Source: Pectinatus haikarae (GTDB lineage: Bacteria; Bacillota; Negativicutes; Selenomonadales; Selenomonadaceae). From it: 64,000 nt of DNA. The first letter of the stretch is position 1. The number at the start of each line of letters is the position of its first letter. The notes under the pieces were generated by a model. The model worked only from the letters and a program-made list of their open reading frames with translations. It searched no databases and was not told the DNA's origin. Below are positions 16,862 through 24,806 of the stretch, in pieces. Where the stretch lies: the NCBI RefSeq assembly GCF_015732185.1, contig NZ_WIQM01000001.1:62001-126000 (forward strand), given 5' to 3'. Position numbers and translations under genes: made by a program.

Positions 16862-17329
16862 ATGGAAGAATTTTTTCAGGCTCAGGACATTATAGATCCT
16901 AAAACAGTTCTTGTTCATTTAGAAGCGCACAATAAAAAAGAAGCTTTGCAGAAAATGGCAGAAGCACTAAGGAAAACGGGATATCTTAAAGATACGGAAA
17001 AATATCTAAAGGATGTTTATTTGAGAGAATCAAAAGGAGCGACAGGAATCGGTGGATATATTGCAATTCCTCACGGCAAAAGCTCAGCTGTACAAAAAAT
17101 CGGAGTAGCCGTTGCAACACTCGATGAAGAAATTGAATGGGAAACGCTGGATGAACATGGTGTGCGTGGCATTGTCCTGTTTGCTGTAGGAGATGATGAT
17201 GAAGCCGCACAGGATCATCTGAAGCTGCTTGCCTTATTTGCCCGTAAACTGGGGAGAGAATCTGTAGTAACAGCGTTACTGAATGCAGATACTGCGCAAG
17301 ATGTACAAGCTGCATTTTCGGATAATTAG
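16862..17329 (+). CDS. PTS fructose-family EIIA component
   Basis: A 155-residue phosphocarrier of the fructose-type EIIA fold. The active histidine is in GGYIAIPHGKSSAV; the family's DDDEAAQDHLKLLALFARKL helix follows. RBS GGGACGGTG lies just upstream. It is the first gene of an IIA-IIB-IIC set, each made as a separate protein rather than as the usual FruAB fusion. Together with the downstream allulose-6-phosphate epimerase it points to a ketohexose other than fructose as the substrate. Confidence 0.9.
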   Translation: MEEFFQAQDIIDPKTVLVHLEAHNKKEALQKMAEALRKTGYLKDTEKYLKDVYLRESKGATGIGGYIAIPHGKSSAVQKIGVAVATLDEEIEWETLDEHGVRGIVLFAVGDDDEAAQDHLKLLALFARKLGRESVVTALLNADTAQDVQAAFSDN

Positions 17330-17349
17330 ATTGATTGGGAGGAGTTATT

Positions 17350-17661
17350 ATGAATATAGTCGGGATTTCAGCGTGCACTGTAGGGATTGCACACACATAT
17401 ATTGCACAGGAAAAAATTGAAGCGGCAGCAAAAAAGGCCGGAGACAATGTCAAAATAGAAACACAAGGAACTATTGGTATCGAGAATGCACTGACTGATG
17501 AGGATATTGCTCAGGCGGATATCGTTATTTTGGCAGTTGATGTCAAGATTTCAGGCGAAGAAAGATTTGCAGGAAAAAAAGTTATTAAGGTAAGCACACA
17601 GACAGCTATCAAATCACCAAATAAACTTATTGAAAAATTACATGAACTGGGCAGGCAATAG
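17350..17661 (+). CDS. PTS fructose-family EIIB component
   Basis: A 103-residue EIIB with the fructose-type signature: the phosphorylated cysteine in ISACTVGIAHTYIAQ, then the conserved ETQGTIGIEN and the ADIVILAVDV strand. A TTG frame opens at 17335, but GGGAGGAG lies inside that stretch, correctly spaced for the ATG at 17350. It directly follows EIIA (20-bp gap) and precedes EIIC. Confidence 0.92.
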   Translation: MNIVGISACTVGIAHTYIAQEKIEAAAKKAGDNVKIETQGTIGIENALTDEDIAQADIVILAVDVKISGEERFAGKKVIKVSTQTAIKSPNKLIEKLHELGRQ

Positions 17662-17712
17662 TTTCTTCATCAAAATATTTTATGTGATAAAAACGAATAG
17701 GGGGTACTGTTT

Positions 17713-18816
17713 ATGAATATAAAAGAGATTTGGAAAGCGGCAAATCCAAAAGGTCATCTGCTGACCGCTATCTCATTTCTGATTCCGATTGTCTGCGGGG
17801 CGGGTTTTATTATTGCTATCGGAATGGCGCTTGGTGGTACAGCTCAAAATGCTTTGGTCCCGGGAAATTTTGATCTTTGGCAGGCTTTGGCCACTATGGG
17901 CGGAAAGGCACTGGGGCTTTTACCTGTTGTCATTGCATGCGGGATTTCCGGATCAATTGCCGGTAAGCCCGGTATTGCACCGGGGTTTGTCGTGGGTTTG
18001 GCAGCTAATTCTATCAGCGCCGGCTTTATAGGCGGCATGATCGGTGGTTATCTTTCAGGATATATTGCTCTTGCTATCATAAAAAATGTAAAAGTTCCCA
18101 GTTGGGCAAGGGGATTAATGCCCACATTAATTGTTCCTTTTTTCGCATCTATCAGCAGCGGATTGATTATGATCTATATTATCGGAACACCAATTGGAAT
18201 ATTTACTGATGGCTTGACATCATTTTTGAGAAGTATGAGTACATCCTCCAATCTGATCGTTGGTGCAATTATCGGGGCATTGTGCATAGTTGATTTTGGC
18301 GGACCGATCAATAAAACTTGTTTCGCATTTGTTTTGACTCTTCAGGCACAGGGTGTAAATGAACCGATCACTGCACTTCAGCTGGTCAATACAGCAACAC
18401 CTATAGGTTTTGGTTTTGCCTACTTTGTCGGTAAACTTCTGCGGAAAAATATCTACAATGATAAAGAGGTTGAAACGCTGAAATCTGCTGTTCCAATGGG
18501 AATAGTCAATATTGTTGAGGGGTCTATTCCTATTGTCATGAATGATATTATCCGTGGCATTGCAGCAGCAGCAATCGGCGGAGCAGCCGGTGGTGCGGTA
18601 ACAATGGTTTACGGTGCAGATGCTACGGTCCCTTTTGGCGGAGTATTGATGCTTCCTACAATGTCACACCCAATGGCAGGCATTATGGCATTACTGGTCA
18701 ATATTTTTGTAACCGGAGTTGTATATGCGGTCATAAAGAAAAATGTGTCGTGTGAAGTTATTGAAGATGATGAAGAGGAAGAAGATATAAATTTGGATGA
18801 TATTAAGATTAACTGA
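17713..18816 (+). CDS. PTS fructose-family EIIC permease
   Basis: A 367-residue membrane permease of the fructose EIIC family with about nine or ten hydrophobic segments. Conserved blocks include GKPGIAPGFVVGL, SAGFIGGMIGGYLSGY, DFGGPINKTCFAF and the substrate-site motif GIVNIVEGSIPIV. The C-terminus is strikingly acidic (DDEEEEDINLDD). The ATG follows a GGGGG-containing ribosome site. With the separate EIIA and EIIB it forms one transporter. The 224-bp gap to the epimerase gene holds two hairpins but no clear terminator. Confidence 0.92.
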   Translation: MNIKEIWKAANPKGHLLTAISFLIPIVCGAGFIIAIGMALGGTAQNALVPGNFDLWQALATMGGKALGLLPVVIACGISGSIAGKPGIAPGFVVGLAANSISAGFIGGMIGGYLSGYIALAIIKNVKVPSWARGLMPTLIVPFFASISSGLIMIYIIGTPIGIFTDGLTSFLRSMSTSSNLIVGAIIGALCIVDFGGPINKTCFAFVLTLQAQGVNEPITALQLVNTATPIGFGFAYFVGKLLRKNIYNDKEVETLKSAVPMGIVNIVEGSIPIVMNDIIRGIAAAAIGGAAGGAVTMVYGADATVPFGGVLMLPTMSHPMAGIMALLVNIFVTGVVYAVIKKNVSCEVIEDDEEEEDINLDDIKIN

Positions 18817-18925
18817 TACCTTGATCATATTCTTTTCTTTAATTTTTAAAATAGTTGGATATAATTATTAATAATCATCATAGTATTCAGTAATAACTGA
18901 AAAAATCATATGCACAAGTTTACAT

Positions 18926-18982
18926 CAGCCGACTTTGATGGCTGAGAATGCATAAAAAAGACAATTCAGCATCAAGATGCTG
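18926..18982 (+). other. Two hairpins between the PTS permease and the epimerase gene
   Basis: CAGCC/GGCTG (18926-18930 with 18940-18944) and CAGCATC-AA-GATGCTG (18967-18982). Neither is followed by a T-run, so they are more likely mRNA-processing or stability elements than terminators. Confidence 0.4.
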
Positions 18983-19040
18983 TGCAATAAATTAAATTAT
19001 CTTGGAAGATATATGTTTTTAAAGAAAGGAATTTATAAAT

Positions 19041-19733
19041 ATGAGCGAGCATATTAATATTTCACCATCGTTGATGACAATGGATCTCGATCAGTTCAAA
19101 GAGCAGATCACTTTCTTGAATGATCGTGTGGATTCATTTCATATAGATATAATGGACGGACATTTTGTACCAAACCTAAGTCTGTCACCGTGGTTCATTG
19201 AGCAGACACGCAAGCTGAGCTATAAAGAAATGTCAGCACATTTAATGGTAACAGATCCTACATTCTGGGTACAACAACTTATAAATATTAAGTGCGAAGT
19301 TATCTGTATGCCAGCAGAAAACCTGACTGGAATAGCCTTTCGGCTGATTGATCAGATACATGCGGCTGGTTTGAAAGCCGGTGTGGTATTGAATCCGGAA
19401 ACATCAGTCTGCGATATAATGTCATATATTGATATTCTTGATAAGATAACGATTATGACAGTAGATCCGGGATTTGCCGGCCAGAGATTTCTTGGAAGTA
19501 TGTTGGATAAAATAACCGAATTGCGTAAGCTTAGAGAAGAACATGGATATCATTACTGCATTGAAATGGATGGGTCAACAAATAAGGCACATTGGAAAAT
19601 GATCCATGATGCGAAGCCGGATATTTATATCATTGGGAGAAGCGGGCTTTTCAATTTGGCGGATAATATTGAGGATTCCTGGAATCTTATGATTGCTGAG
19701 TTTGAAGAGGCCACAGGCAGAAAATTTGCCTGA
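19041..19733 (+). CDS. alsE: D-allulose-6-phosphate 3-epimerase
   Basis: A 230-residue TIM-barrel enzyme of the ribulose-phosphate epimerase family. It interconverts D-allulose-6-phosphate and D-fructose-6-phosphate. Several blocks match E. coli AlsE rather than Rpe: ISPSLMTMDLDQFKEQI, FHIDIMDGHFVPNLSLSP, LNPETSV, KITIMTVDPGFAGQ, EMDGSTNKA and IIGRSGLFN. Metal and catalytic residues (HIDIMDG, HLMVTDP, EMDGS) are kept. It lies downstream of the fructose-type PTS in the same direction, so the likely pathway is allulose uptake with phosphorylation, then conversion to fructose-6-phosphate. A GAAAGGAA ribosome site lies upstream. Confidence 0.88.
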   Translation: MSEHINISPSLMTMDLDQFKEQITFLNDRVDSFHIDIMDGHFVPNLSLSPWFIEQTRKLSYKEMSAHLMVTDPTFWVQQLINIKCEVICMPAENLTGIAFRLIDQIHAAGLKAGVVLNPETSVCDIMSYIDILDKITIMTVDPGFAGQRFLGSMLDKITELRKLREEHGYHYCIEMDGSTNKAHWKMIHDAKPDIYIIGRSGLFNLADNIEDSWNLMIAEFEEATGRKFA

Positions 19734-19756
19734 ATTTTGAGGTCCCCATTTTACTT

Positions 19757-19790
19757 AACCCCCTGACTGCCGTACGGCAGTCAGGGGGTT
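19757..19790. terminator. Bidirectional terminator: 34-bp perfect palindrome
   Basis: A perfect inverted repeat centred at 19773/19774, with half-site AACCCCCTGACTGCCGT and no loop bases. It lies between the convergent alsE and the PRD regulator gene and should end both transcripts. Confidence 0.8.
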
Positions 19791-19792
19791 TG

Positions 19793-21727
19793 TCATTGAT
19801 CTGCGAAAAGTAGCTGACGTAATTGTTTTTTGGAAGAGATATTTTGCATACGCTCCACAATATCATCATTTGCTAACTTTTTCATTAGTTGATGCAGGAA
19901 AGTGATATTTTCCGCTGTGGGAAGATCGGGAAGAATGATCATAAACAAAATGCGGATATTATTGCCGTCGGCATCCCAGCGAAACGGTTCAGGAAGGAGA
20001 CTTATCGCGAAAAAGGCTTTGGGAAGATGAGGCAATTGAGCATGTGCTAAGGCAATGCCGGGTGCGATGCAGGTATCACCAAGCTGTTCTCGTTCTTTCA
20101 ATCCGGCAAGAATGTCAGTTTCATATTCGGTGATTTTGGACGGAGCATATTTCAAAAGCTGACGGAACAAGCCGGATTTGTCTGCAGCAACGGATGTAAA
20201 TTCGATGATTGGGATTTTTTCAATAGCGCTATTGCCTGTTTTAGGCTTTTGGCGCAGGATATCCAAGGCCTGCCGAACATTTTGTTTGTCGCGCTCAATA
20301 AATAATGTATTGACCAGAATAGCAGGAACGGGCCATTCTGTTGATAATTTTACAGTGGTGAGTATGAGATCGACATCCTGTTCGGTCAAATATTCCGGTG
20401 TGATAGAACGCGTCGGTGCTGTTCCTACCACATAAATTTCCGGGAAAAAACGTTTTACTTTTATTCGTAATAGTTCTGATGTTCCCATTCCGGTAGTGCA
20501 GATTAATAAAGCTCTGACCTGATGTGGATGCTGTTCAATGTAACGGGCAAAATAAAGTGTAATGAAAGATGCTTCATCATTATCTACAGCTGGCAGACGA
20601 AATTTATTCGGCAGATAATCTGATATTTGACGGATGGTCTGATAAACAGATCCATATTCTTGGCGAATATCGTCAAATAACGGATTTTTGACTGTCAGTC
20701 CTGAACGCATGCGATTGAGCATAGGACTGATATGGCTGGCCAATTCTGCTGTGATAAATTCATGATGAACGGGGATACCTGATCTTCGGGAGAATTCCTG
20801 GACATAAAAATTAGTAATCTGCTGTACTTCAGTCTGAACAGGGGTATTTAGATTACCGCTTATTTCTGATTCCATTCGGGACCCCGCAAGATAATTACAA
20901 ATGTTGGTCGTTTCTGATCGGGGCAGCTTTTTGCAAATATAACCTTCAATGTTTTCTTTTACCTTTTGGGCAAGTGTATAATAAATATCCTGACTCAGAT
21001 CAATTCCTGCGTCAGATTTTGATTGATCAAAGTCGCCTTTTCTTGCCCGGCAAATCAGTATATAGAGATGGGATAATAAGTTTACATTGTACGGGGCAGG
21101 TATGATGCTGTCAATTTCTTTTTCAATAAGCTCTATTTGGCGAATTATAAACCGCAGATCGCTTTTATCAAACTCAACGGAAACATTTTTTAAGTCATTA
21201 AAATTAATCAAATTCAATTTTGTCAGCAATTGAATCAATGCTTTGCGTATATGATGCTCAGGACCTGCAATGGAGAGCCGATTATTGTTCTTTTGCAGAG
21301 TCAGACCATACTTTATCAGCCCCTGATTGATAGTGTCCTCGTCAGTATAAATGGCTGACGGACTAAGATAATAACGGCTGAAAAGTTCTGATTCCTTCAG
21401 TGACAGCGGTGCATGAAAAAGCAATTCTTTCATAATATGCAGCCGCCGTTCGACCGGTGAAAAATTGTAATGTATGCTTTTTTTCTTATCTGTATTTAGA
21501 TTATGATTATAGTGACTCTCGAGATAAGCTTCATAATTTAAACGAATACCCTTTCCTTTTTCGGCATCAATGAGATTGGTGTTCGATTGCTGATTGATTT
21601 GCTTAATTAGCCGATAAACAGTTTTCGATGACAAAAATATTTCTTTGGCTAAATTCGCCACTGTCACGAATGATGACTGTTGCAGAAGGTAGTATATGAT
21701 AAATTCTTCACGTTCTTTGGATTTCAT
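19793..21727 (-). CDS. BglG/MtlR-type PTS-controlled transcriptional regulator (HTH, PRD, EIIB, EIIA)
   Basis: A 644-residue regulator. It begins with a DeoR/Mga-like helix-turn-helix (VANLAKEIFLSSKTVYRLI), followed by two PRD-like helical regions with histidines (HHEFITAELASHI and others). Next is a GatB-like EIIB domain with the cysteine in LLICTTGMGTSELL, then a fructose-type EIIA with GIALAHAQLPHL. The DNA-binding N-terminus argues for a MtlR/LicR-type activator rather than an RNA antiterminator. It is convergent with the allulose PTS operon and probably activates it when the PTS is dephosphorylated. The palindrome at 16805-16822 is a candidate target. Confidence 0.9.
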   Translation of the reverse strand: MKSKEREEFIIYYLLQQSSFVTVANLAKEIFLSSKTVYRLIKQINQQSNTNLIDAEKGKGIRLNYEAYLESHYNHNLNTDKKKSIHYNFSPVERRLHIMKELLFHAPLSLKESELFSRYYLSPSAIYTDEDTINQGLIKYGLTLQKNNNRLSIAGPEHHIRKALIQLLTKLNLINFNDLKNVSVEFDKSDLRFIIRQIELIEKEIDSIIPAPYNVNLLSHLYILICRARKGDFDQSKSDAGIDLSQDIYYTLAQKVKENIEGYICKKLPRSETTNICNYLAGSRMESEISGNLNTPVQTEVQQITNFYVQEFSRRSGIPVHHEFITAELASHISPMLNRMRSGLTVKNPLFDDIRQEYGSVYQTIRQISDYLPNKFRLPAVDNDEASFITLYFARYIEQHPHQVRALLICTTGMGTSELLRIKVKRFFPEIYVVGTAPTRSITPEYLTEQDVDLILTTVKLSTEWPVPAILVNTLFIERDKQNVRQALDILRQKPKTGNSAIEKIPIIEFTSVAADKSGLFRQLLKYAPSKITEYETDILAGLKEREQLGDTCIAPGIALAHAQLPHLPKAFFAISLLPEPFRWDADGNNIRILFMIILPDLPTAENITFLHQLMKKLANDDIVERMQNISSKKQLRQLLFADQ

Positions 21728-21897
21728 AATTCCGCCTCATAAAATTTGATGTTTCTTACTTAGATGAATTTATTAAAAGTAGGTGAACATCTGTTTAACT
21801 TTAAATTAATATATTATAAATTATATACGTATGCATTCATATCAGTCAATGTACGATCTGATACGGTCAAGAAAAACAGGTTTTTATTTTCAAATGA

Positions 21898-21927
21898 TTG
21901 CTCAGAGCTGTTCAAAAGTATTATAAT
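21898..21927 (+). promoter_or_regulatory. Promoter of the diguanylate cyclase gene
   Basis: TTGCTC (21898-21903) and TATAAT (21922-21927) with an 18-base spacer. The TTG that opens the longest reading frame is the first three bases of the -35 box, so translation must start further down. Confidence 0.5.
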
Positions 21928-21969
21928 CGTTTTATAATATTTTTAAGAAATATGAAAGTTGGTGATCAT

Positions 21970-22890
21970 ATGGCAAGCTATGAAATGGATAAGAAGAATT
22001 TGATCAAAGTAGGAAACGAAATTATTACACTTAAAAAGTTATTTGAGGTTATCCCGGTATCGGTTGTGTTGATTAACAGGAAGGGAGAGCATATATTAGA
22101 CAGCAAAGTTTTATTGGATATTAATAATTCTGAGCCTCATGCTTTGGTGAGGCATAAAGTTGCGGAATTAAGTAAAGAAGATGCTAATATTATTGAACGA
22201 GATTTCGGACTTTTCGATCAAAATAAGACTGTACCGGCACATGATTTGGCGATCAATAATAAAACATACAAAGTAGTTGTTGCACCTCTGCGTAATGATT
22301 CCGGTTATGCATTTGCGGAATTAGCGGTACTGACCGACATAACAGAGAATAAGAATACCGAGCATCGGTTGGCCAAGCTGAATGAACAATTAAAGCAGCT
22401 GGCTTCCCGCGATGGTTTGACGCAGCTGCTTAATTGGTATTCTTATAATGATATATGCAATAAAATGATAGGGCTGGCAAGACGGGAAAATACATCATTC
22501 TCTGTTATGTTTATAGATATAGACCATTTTAAAAAGGTTAATGATACCTACGGACATGCAGCAGGAGATACAGTCCTGCGGGAAGTTGCCGACTGCATAG
22601 TGGAAAATTGCAGAAAAACCGATATTATCGGAAGGGTTGGCGGCGAAGAGATCGCCGTTTATCTGCCACAGACTGATTGTCATGATGCGATAACCCTGGC
22701 AGAAAAAATAAGGATATATATTGAAAAAGAAAAATTTGATGCGGAAGGCACGCTTATTAATATTACGGTCAGTATTGGCATATCAAATGACAAACCGTAT
22801 TATCAAACGATAGCCGATATAAAAAAGGACGCAGATGCGGCGATGTATATGGCAAAAAGTAATGGGCGCAACAGAATTGAGCATTTATAA
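21970..22890 (+). CDS. Diguanylate cyclase with PAS-like sensor (GGDEF)
   Basis: About 306 residues, predicted cytoplasmic. The N-terminal part (about 15-130) looks like a PAS domain (FEVIPVSVVLINRKGEHI...VLTDITE), followed by a short coiled coil and a GGDEF domain with FIDIDHFKKVNDTYGH and an active-site GGEEI. An RxxD (RKTD) five residues before GGEEI matches the inhibitory I-site. It should make cyclic di-GMP from two GTP in response to a cytosolic signal. Two ATGs upstream of 21970 are possible, but GGTGAT is spaced for 21970. It stands alone, 1.8 kb from the exopolysaccharide cluster. Confidence 0.9.
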   Translation: MASYEMDKKNLIKVGNEIITLKKLFEVIPVSVVLINRKGEHILDSKVLLDINNSEPHALVRHKVAELSKEDANIIERDFGLFDQNKTVPAHDLAINNKTYKVVVAPLRNDSGYAFAELAVLTDITENKNTEHRLAKLNEQLKQLASRDGLTQLLNWYSYNDICNKMIGLARRENTSFSVMFIDIDHFKKVNDTYGHAAGDTVLREVADCIVENCRKTDIIGRVGGEEIAVYLPQTDCHDAITLAEKIRIYIEKEKFDAEGTLINITVSIGISNDKPYYQTIADIKKDADAAMYMAKSNGRNRIEHL

Positions 22891-22974
22891 TATAATTTTT
22901 AAGATATAAAAAAACTGTATTTTATAGGAATATTCCGATGTGAATTTTCCATTATTGCCAAGAAAATATATACA

Positions 22975-23018
22975 AAAAAGACCTTAGCATCGGTTTTATA
23001 CCAATGCCAAGGTCTTTT
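22975..23018 (+). terminator. Rho-independent terminator after the diguanylate cyclase gene
   Basis: AAAGACCTTAGCAT (from 22977) pairs with ATGCCAAGGTCTTTT with one bulge. An A-rich 5' side and T-rich 3' side flank it. Confidence 0.75.
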
Positions 23019-23129
23019 GTTAAGACTGTAGTAATACTTCAAAAAAACTTTATTAGCTAAAGAAAAAGCATTGACTTTTCACTGCAATTATTTCTTCGGC
23101 CAGTAAATTTTTCTTGAAATAAATGGTAA

Positions 23130-23342
23130 TTACATTACCTGAACGTTAATGGCTCTGAGCTTATTCGGGTCTCTGTTATCTTTTTCAATATCAAAAGAAA
23201 CTTTCTGGTTTTCATCAAGAGATTTAAAACCTTCTGATTGGATAGCTGAAAAATGAACGAAAACATCACCTTCGCCATCTTCTCTTGTAATAAATCCAAA
23301 ACCTTTGTCTGCGTTAAACCATTTTACTGTACCTTTATTCAT
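23130..23342 (-). CDS. Cold-shock protein (CspA family)
   Basis: A 70-residue single cold-shock domain that binds single-stranded RNA and DNA and melts mRNA structure. RNP1 (KGFGFI) and RNP2 (VFVHF) are intact, with the usual start [20 protein letters not shown] sits 9 bases before the ATG. A good promoter (23465-23493) gives a leader of roughly 115 nt with a strong stem, a common arrangement for temperature- or self-regulated csp genes. Confidence 0.97.
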   Translation of the reverse strand: MNKGTVKWFNADKGFGFITREDGEGDVFVHFSAIQSEGFKSLDENQKVSFDIEKDNRDPNKLRAINVQVM

Positions 23343-23380
23343 ATAAAGTACCTCCTATAATATTATCTGCATAAAAAAAT

Positions 23381-23434
23381 CTCACACACTTTTGTAAATC
23401 ATTGTACAAACAATAACTTACAAAAATATGTGAG
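23381..23434 (-). promoter_or_regulatory. Structured 5' leader stem of the cold-shock gene
   Basis: Two 17-base arms (23381-23397 and 23418-23434) pair at 15 of 17 positions, with an inner ATTGT/ACAAT stem between them. It lies 40 bases before the start codon, inside the predicted leader. It may act as a cold-sensing or autoregulatory RNA element. Confidence 0.55.
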
Positions 23435-23464
23435 TTCAATTAGCACATTGTTGAATACTCATTA

Positions 23465-23493
23465 AGTATAGCATGTGTGTATTATATAGTCAA
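23465..23493 (-). promoter_or_regulatory. Promoter of the cold-shock gene
   Basis: On the minus strand: TTGACT (complement of 23488-23493), 17 bases, TATACT (complement of 23465-23470). Confidence 0.7.
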
Positions 23494-23529
23494 TAAATTT
23501 ATAAAAAAATATTATTGACTATATAATAC
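23479..23529. repeat. Perfect 18-bp inverted repeat holding the -35 boxes of two divergent promoters
   Basis: GTATTATATAGTCAATAA (23479-23496) is repeated exactly inverted at 23512-23529, with 15 AT bases between. Each arm contains a TTGACT pointing outward: left toward the cold-shock gene, right toward the tRNA gene. Confidence 0.75.
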
Positions 23530-23543
23530 CAATTGCCTATAAA
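23515..23543 (+). promoter_or_regulatory. Rightward promoter P1 toward tRNA-Leu
   Basis: TTGACT (23515-23520), 17 bases, TATAAA (23538-23543). The transcript would start near 23550 and run through the second promoter into the tRNA. Confidence 0.5.
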
Positions 23544-23616
23544 ATAAAAACATAAGAATATAGGATTATATTAAATAGATTTGTCGAAGTAATTGTGATA
23601 AAAATTTAAATAATTA

Positions 23617-23645
23617 TTGACTGTATAAATAAAAACACGTATAAT
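23617..23645 (+). promoter_or_regulatory. Promoter P2 of tRNA-Leu
   Basis: TTGACT (23617-23622), 17 bases, TATAAT (23640-23645), 10 bases before the mature tRNA 5' end. Confidence 0.75.
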
Positions 23646-23655
23646 TAATGTCAAT

Positions 23656-23739
23656 GCGGAAGTGGCGGAATTGGCAGACGCGCTGGACTTAGGATCCAGT
23701 TCCCCGTGAGTGCAGGTTCAAGTCCTGTCTTCCGCACCA
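23656..23739 (+). tRNA. tRNA-Leu (anticodon UAG), CCA encoded
   Basis: Class II tRNA with a short variable arm. Acceptor GCGGAAG pairs with CTTCCGC; the anticodon stem CTGGA/TCCAG encloses the loop CTTAGGA, giving anticodon TAG (reads CUA and related Leu codons). The T arm has GGTTCAAGTCC and the 3' CCA is encoded. It is a single tRNA with its own promoter and terminator. Confidence 0.95.
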
Positions 23740-23750
23740 ATAAGAATATT

Positions 23751-23786
23751 AATGCACTTCGAGAAACTTTCGAAGTGCATTTTTTA
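23751..23786 (+). terminator. Terminator after tRNA-Leu
   Basis: AATGCACTTCGA pairs with TTCGAAGTGCATT around a short loop, followed by a T-run. Its A-rich left end may also serve the exopolysaccharide operon arriving from the right. Confidence 0.85.
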
Positions 23787-23799
23787 TGTTTGAATTCGG

Positions 23800-24795
23800 T
23801 CATTCATCGTCACCCAAGCGCCATAAACTTATGGCATTGATACCCATTTCGCCGGCTTTTTTTGACCATTCCGCAATAGTTTTTTTATCAGCAAACCATA
23901 CAGTATAGTTTATGCTTTCATCTTTATAAGAAAAAAACAATGCACCGCTTTTTTCATCACGCTTTGTATTTATCTGATGTTTTTGTGCCAGCATTTCCGC
24001 TTGGTCAGATGATATAAATCTTTTTTCTCCATTGCTTCCCCACAGGCATCCACCAGCTGAAAAGGCGGCACCTACCGGACCTGGCAATGCCTTCATTGAG
24101 TTACTTGTTTGCTCTATGAAAGCAAAATCAGCTTTGGGACCCGGCCCGCTGTGCAGCCCGTATAAATTGTACATCATTACTACATATTGAGGACCACGGG
24201 GAAAATTGTAAGCCGCAAATTTTACAGAAGGCTCTAAAATGACGCGCAGTTTTATGTTTTGGGCGTATGCTTTATCGTAAAGAATTTTAATAAAGTGTAT
24301 ATATTCTTCGGCTGTATATTTATCTTTAAAAATTTGTTCATAGTCAAGATCAATACCGTTAAAACCATTCTTCTGCGCCAGAGCAATTATCTTGTCGGCA
24401 TAGATAATTTTCTTCATATTGCCGTCAAGAGTTCTTTTTACTAAAGTAATACTTTTTAGACTGTTTTTATTATGTGACACAACATCATTGACAATGGTGA
24501 GATACCTTCTGGGAATATCATTGTTCAACAGGCCGGCAGAGTCAAAATCGTCGGGCAGAGTCAACTGATCTTCATCTGAAAAATAAGCAGCAAAATATGA
24601 TATACTGTCGTACTTTTTTGACGGCAGTTTATTTGGGTCCTTTGGCATATCCCAATAGACAAGCCACGCACTATTTTCTGCAGGACTTTCTGGCATAGGC
24701 CGTGTTGAACACCATGCCGTATAGGCGGAAAAAAGCAGTATTAAACTTAAAGCAAAGCCAACCGCAAGTTTTGTTATTTTGGGGTAATATTTCAT
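23800..24795 (-). CDS. GH18-family glycoside hydrolase (chitinase-like), exported
   Basis: A 331-residue protein, last gene of the exopolysaccharide cluster. An N-terminal hydrophobic helix (VGFALSLILLFSAYTAW) is a signal or anchor. The GH18 active-site strand is complete: GFNGIDLDYEQ gives the DxxDxDxE-type motif with the catalytic Glu. Further barrel strands follow (LRVILEPSV, YVVMMYNLYG) and the terminal ISLWRLGDDE. GH18 enzymes cut beta-1,4-GlcNAc-type chains by substrate-assisted catalysis, which fits a polymer of N-acetylated sugars. It could trim the chain or free it from the cell, as PgaB and PslG-like hydrolases do. An ATG frame reaches 24828, but GGAGGAG is placed for 24795. Confidence 0.82.
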   Translation of the reverse strand: MKYYPKITKLAVGFALSLILLFSAYTAWCSTRPMPESPAENSAWLVYWDMPKDPNKLPSKKYDSISYFAAYFSDEDQLTLPDDFDSAGLLNNDIPRRYLTIVNDVVSHNKNSLKSITLVKRTLDGNMKKIIYADKIIALAQKNGFNGIDLDYEQIFKDKYTAEEYIHFIKILYDKAYAQNIKLRVILEPSVKFAAYNFPRGPQYVVMMYNLYGLHSGPGPKADFAFIEQTSNSMKALPGPVGAAFSAGGCLWGSNGEKRFISSDQAEMLAQKHQINTKRDEKSGALFFSYKDESINYTVWFADKKTIAEWSKKAGEMGINAISLWRLGDDE

Positions 24796-24806
24796 CTTCT
24801 CCTCCG

